From the NCBI GenBank assembly GCA_905221615.1, contig CAJNDT010004624.1, positions 532,291 to 596,290 on the forward strand: a stretch of DNA of 64,000 bases, read 5' to 3'. Source of the DNA: Symbiodinium sp. CCMP2592 (Eukaryota > Sar > Dinophyceae > Suessiales > Symbiodiniaceae). The position numbers and the translations under genes are program-made. The notes beneath the pieces are model-generated. The model did no database searches and was not told the DNA's origin. It saw only the letters and a list, made by a program, of their open reading frames with translations. The stretch's first letter is position 1, and each line of letters begins with the position of its first letter. Below, in pieces: positions 62,486-64,000 of this stretch.

Positions 62486-62607
62486 GTGCTACGGTTGCTG
62501 ATATAAATCCTGCATGACCCATAATAAGGAATCTACCATAATTCTCATAGTTTAGGGTCATCAAGGATATCAAGGTAATGCAGGATTTATATCATCAACC
62601 GTAGCAC
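62486..62607. repeat. MITE-like inverted repeat, 30-bp arms
   Basis: Left arm 62486-62515 reads GTGCTACGGTTGCTGATATA and on to AATCCTGCAT. Right arm 62578-62607 is its inverse with one mismatch (C versus A at the 12th base). The interior is about 62 bp and includes a shorter nested pair GACCC/GGGTC. It could form a 120-nt hairpin. Confidence 0.75.
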
Positions 62608-62609
62608 AG

Positions 62610-64000
62610 TAGAGAGAAGGACTGAAGTCTTCTGAGCAAGACCGTATCGCAGACAGCTGTTCAAGCCAGGCGAGCCAGCCTGTTGCGGACAACTCCGACT
62701 CCGTCAGTCTCTTTGGCAACCATTCTGTCTAAGATGCAACTTCTACGAGCCATTGAGTATAAGTCCTAAAATCCGAAGGCGGCTTGCAGACGGCCCTCGG
62801 CTAGTGCATCGGCAGTGGGGGTAGGCTCAGGTTTTAGGGCAGCGCATGCTCCGTGGAAGGCGTTGGCTCAGGTGTCGCGAGACCTTTCTTTGCGTGGATG
62901 TGCTGACGAAAACAAAGCGAATGTCCGAGATCTCGGACGATATTATACCACGGCATAGTTGCGTGAAAAGCGCAGGGCCTGCTCAGGTGCTTCATATCCG
63001 GAATCTAGAGAAAGCAAGCCGAGGTTCCTTCATGAACATTTGCTGGAAGGTGGATGCTGGCACCGTCCCGTGGTTGCAGGAAGCCGGCTCTCAGAAGCAG
63101 CCGCATCGCATTCAGCAGCTGGCCGTAGACTCCATACCCAAGCTGGCAGTCCATTTGAAAGCATATTCAAAATTTGGTGTTTTGGGAAGAACTCGTGAGG
63201 TCCCCAGCACCCCGGTCACAACCATCATCAAGGCTCCAGAAGGCAGCGGGCACAGTGGCCAGGTTTCCTTCCTTCGTTTCTGTGTGAAACTGCGAACTGC
63301 CTTGGAGAGCCCGGAGCCGTAAGAAGAGACAGTAAGGGCCCACCCGACTCTCGGAACTTGAGGCATCCATCGTCCCTAGAGGCTCTGAAGCCGCATGTAC
63401 CGCATGTCATGCTACCTGTGCCTTGTGGTGACGGCTGCTGCGCACCAGCAGGAGCTCCAAATCCGAAGGTCACAGGGTCTTAGAGGCTTTTCTGTTCCTG
63501 GGCCTTCGTCCATGAGCCCCTTAAATGCCAGGATATGCCGGCTGCCAGACCCCGTGGCTCGGACTTTGTGAAGTCTTGCCGAGCTCTTCTTCTCGGAGGG
63601 AAAAGGTGATTACTTTCGGATAGTCGCTCAAGGAGGGTACGTGCAACATTGTCAATCCGTGCTTCAGCTGCTATTGATGAAGCGCACAGGACTTGGTAAC
63701 TTGAGTGCATTAAATGGTTCAAGGACCATGTGTGCATCGCTTGCTCTTGCAATTCTTGTAGGTTGCCTTCCGCTAAGCCAGTTCGTGGGGAACCACGCGT
63801 TCTGTTATGGGGGATGCTTCCCCAAATCATAATAAGTCCTAATATAGAAACCCTACGATGCTTTGGACCCTGTGGGGGCTCGGAAATCATGACTTCTCCT
63901 AGGCAACCGACTGCCGCGGCTCGGCCACGAGAGGCCAGGCCTCGATTCAACATTCACTGCTGCGTCGCAGTACCTATACTATTTTTTTGGGGGGGTCTTT
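62610..64000. other. No gene recognised
   Basis: A 158-codon + frame (62846-63322) and a 157-codon - frame (63480-63953) have no recognisable motif. The window ends in a T/G homopolymer stretch near 63981-63996. Confidence 0.4.

Noticed and set aside
1-64000. tRNA, 5S or snRNA genes
   Set aside because: A few GTTCGA-like words were seen (for example near 13811 and 17078) but no cloverleaf could be completed.

Overview
The window looks like nuclear DNA of a dinoflagellate, probably a Symbiodiniaceae-like alga. The evidence is indirect but consistent. Genes are sparse and broken into small exons with partly non-canonical donors. One gene belongs to the ISHSW-type TIR-like multi-membrane family that I associate with dinoflagellates. 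Simple repeats and minisatellites are abundant. The retroelements (Copia-type with Lys/Gly-rich Gag; tyrosine-recombinase type with a methyltransferase-like domain) are of the kinds seen in dinoflagellates. No bacterial operons, rRNA or convincing tRNA genes were seen.

Layout. Positions 1-4.3 kb hold a fragmented WD40-repeat gene (+). Positions 4.3-10.5 kb are mostly empty apart from a possible signal-peptide exon at 7630. An apparently intronless folate/biopterin-like MFS transporter lies at 10534-12294, and an imperfect tandem copy of its 3' end follows it. A multi-exon TIR-like (ISHSW) membrane protein gene occupies about 15.9-18.6 kb. Positions 19-24.5 kb are repeat-rich: a long hairpin element and a relative, AAC-rich tracts, a ~190-bp duplication, and a ~2.2-kb inverted-repeat-bounded unit carrying about 28 copies of a 56-bp minisatellite. 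Positions 24.5-29.7 kb show nothing I recognise.

The centrepiece is 29776-52188, a ~22.4-kb composite retroelement. Two apparently identical 166-bp TG...CA LTRs, set in a G-rich tract, bound a Copia-order element (Gag, protease, integrase, RT, RNase H). It also carries an extra 1675-codon ORF combining a Tpt1/KptA-like RNA 2'-phosphotransferase fold, an EEP (DNase I-like) nuclease domain and a Lys/Gly-rich tail. A 7545-bp tyrosine-recombinase retrotransposon is inserted in the Copia gag, with split direct repeats A1-[ORFs]-B1-A2-B2. Removing it restores the gag frame exactly.

The most striking signal is a family of at least 27 sixteen-nucleotide hairpins scattered through the Copia-type element. 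All are in + orientation, with a 6-bp stem, a loop of the (T/A)CA(G/T) type and often a following GTACC-like pentamer. They lie in the leader, in every ORF except Gag, and in the 3' region. Stem sequences change together on both arms, and the only non-Watson-Crick pairs I found are T/G on the + strand, which would be G.U in sense RNA. I found none in the nested element or in flanking DNA.

Positions 52.2-64 kb hold one clear gene (53587-54822, a RanBP2-type zinc finger, one membrane segment and six ~41-residue GPxxxFxGP repeats), several microsatellites and a MITE-like inverted repeat at 62486-62607.
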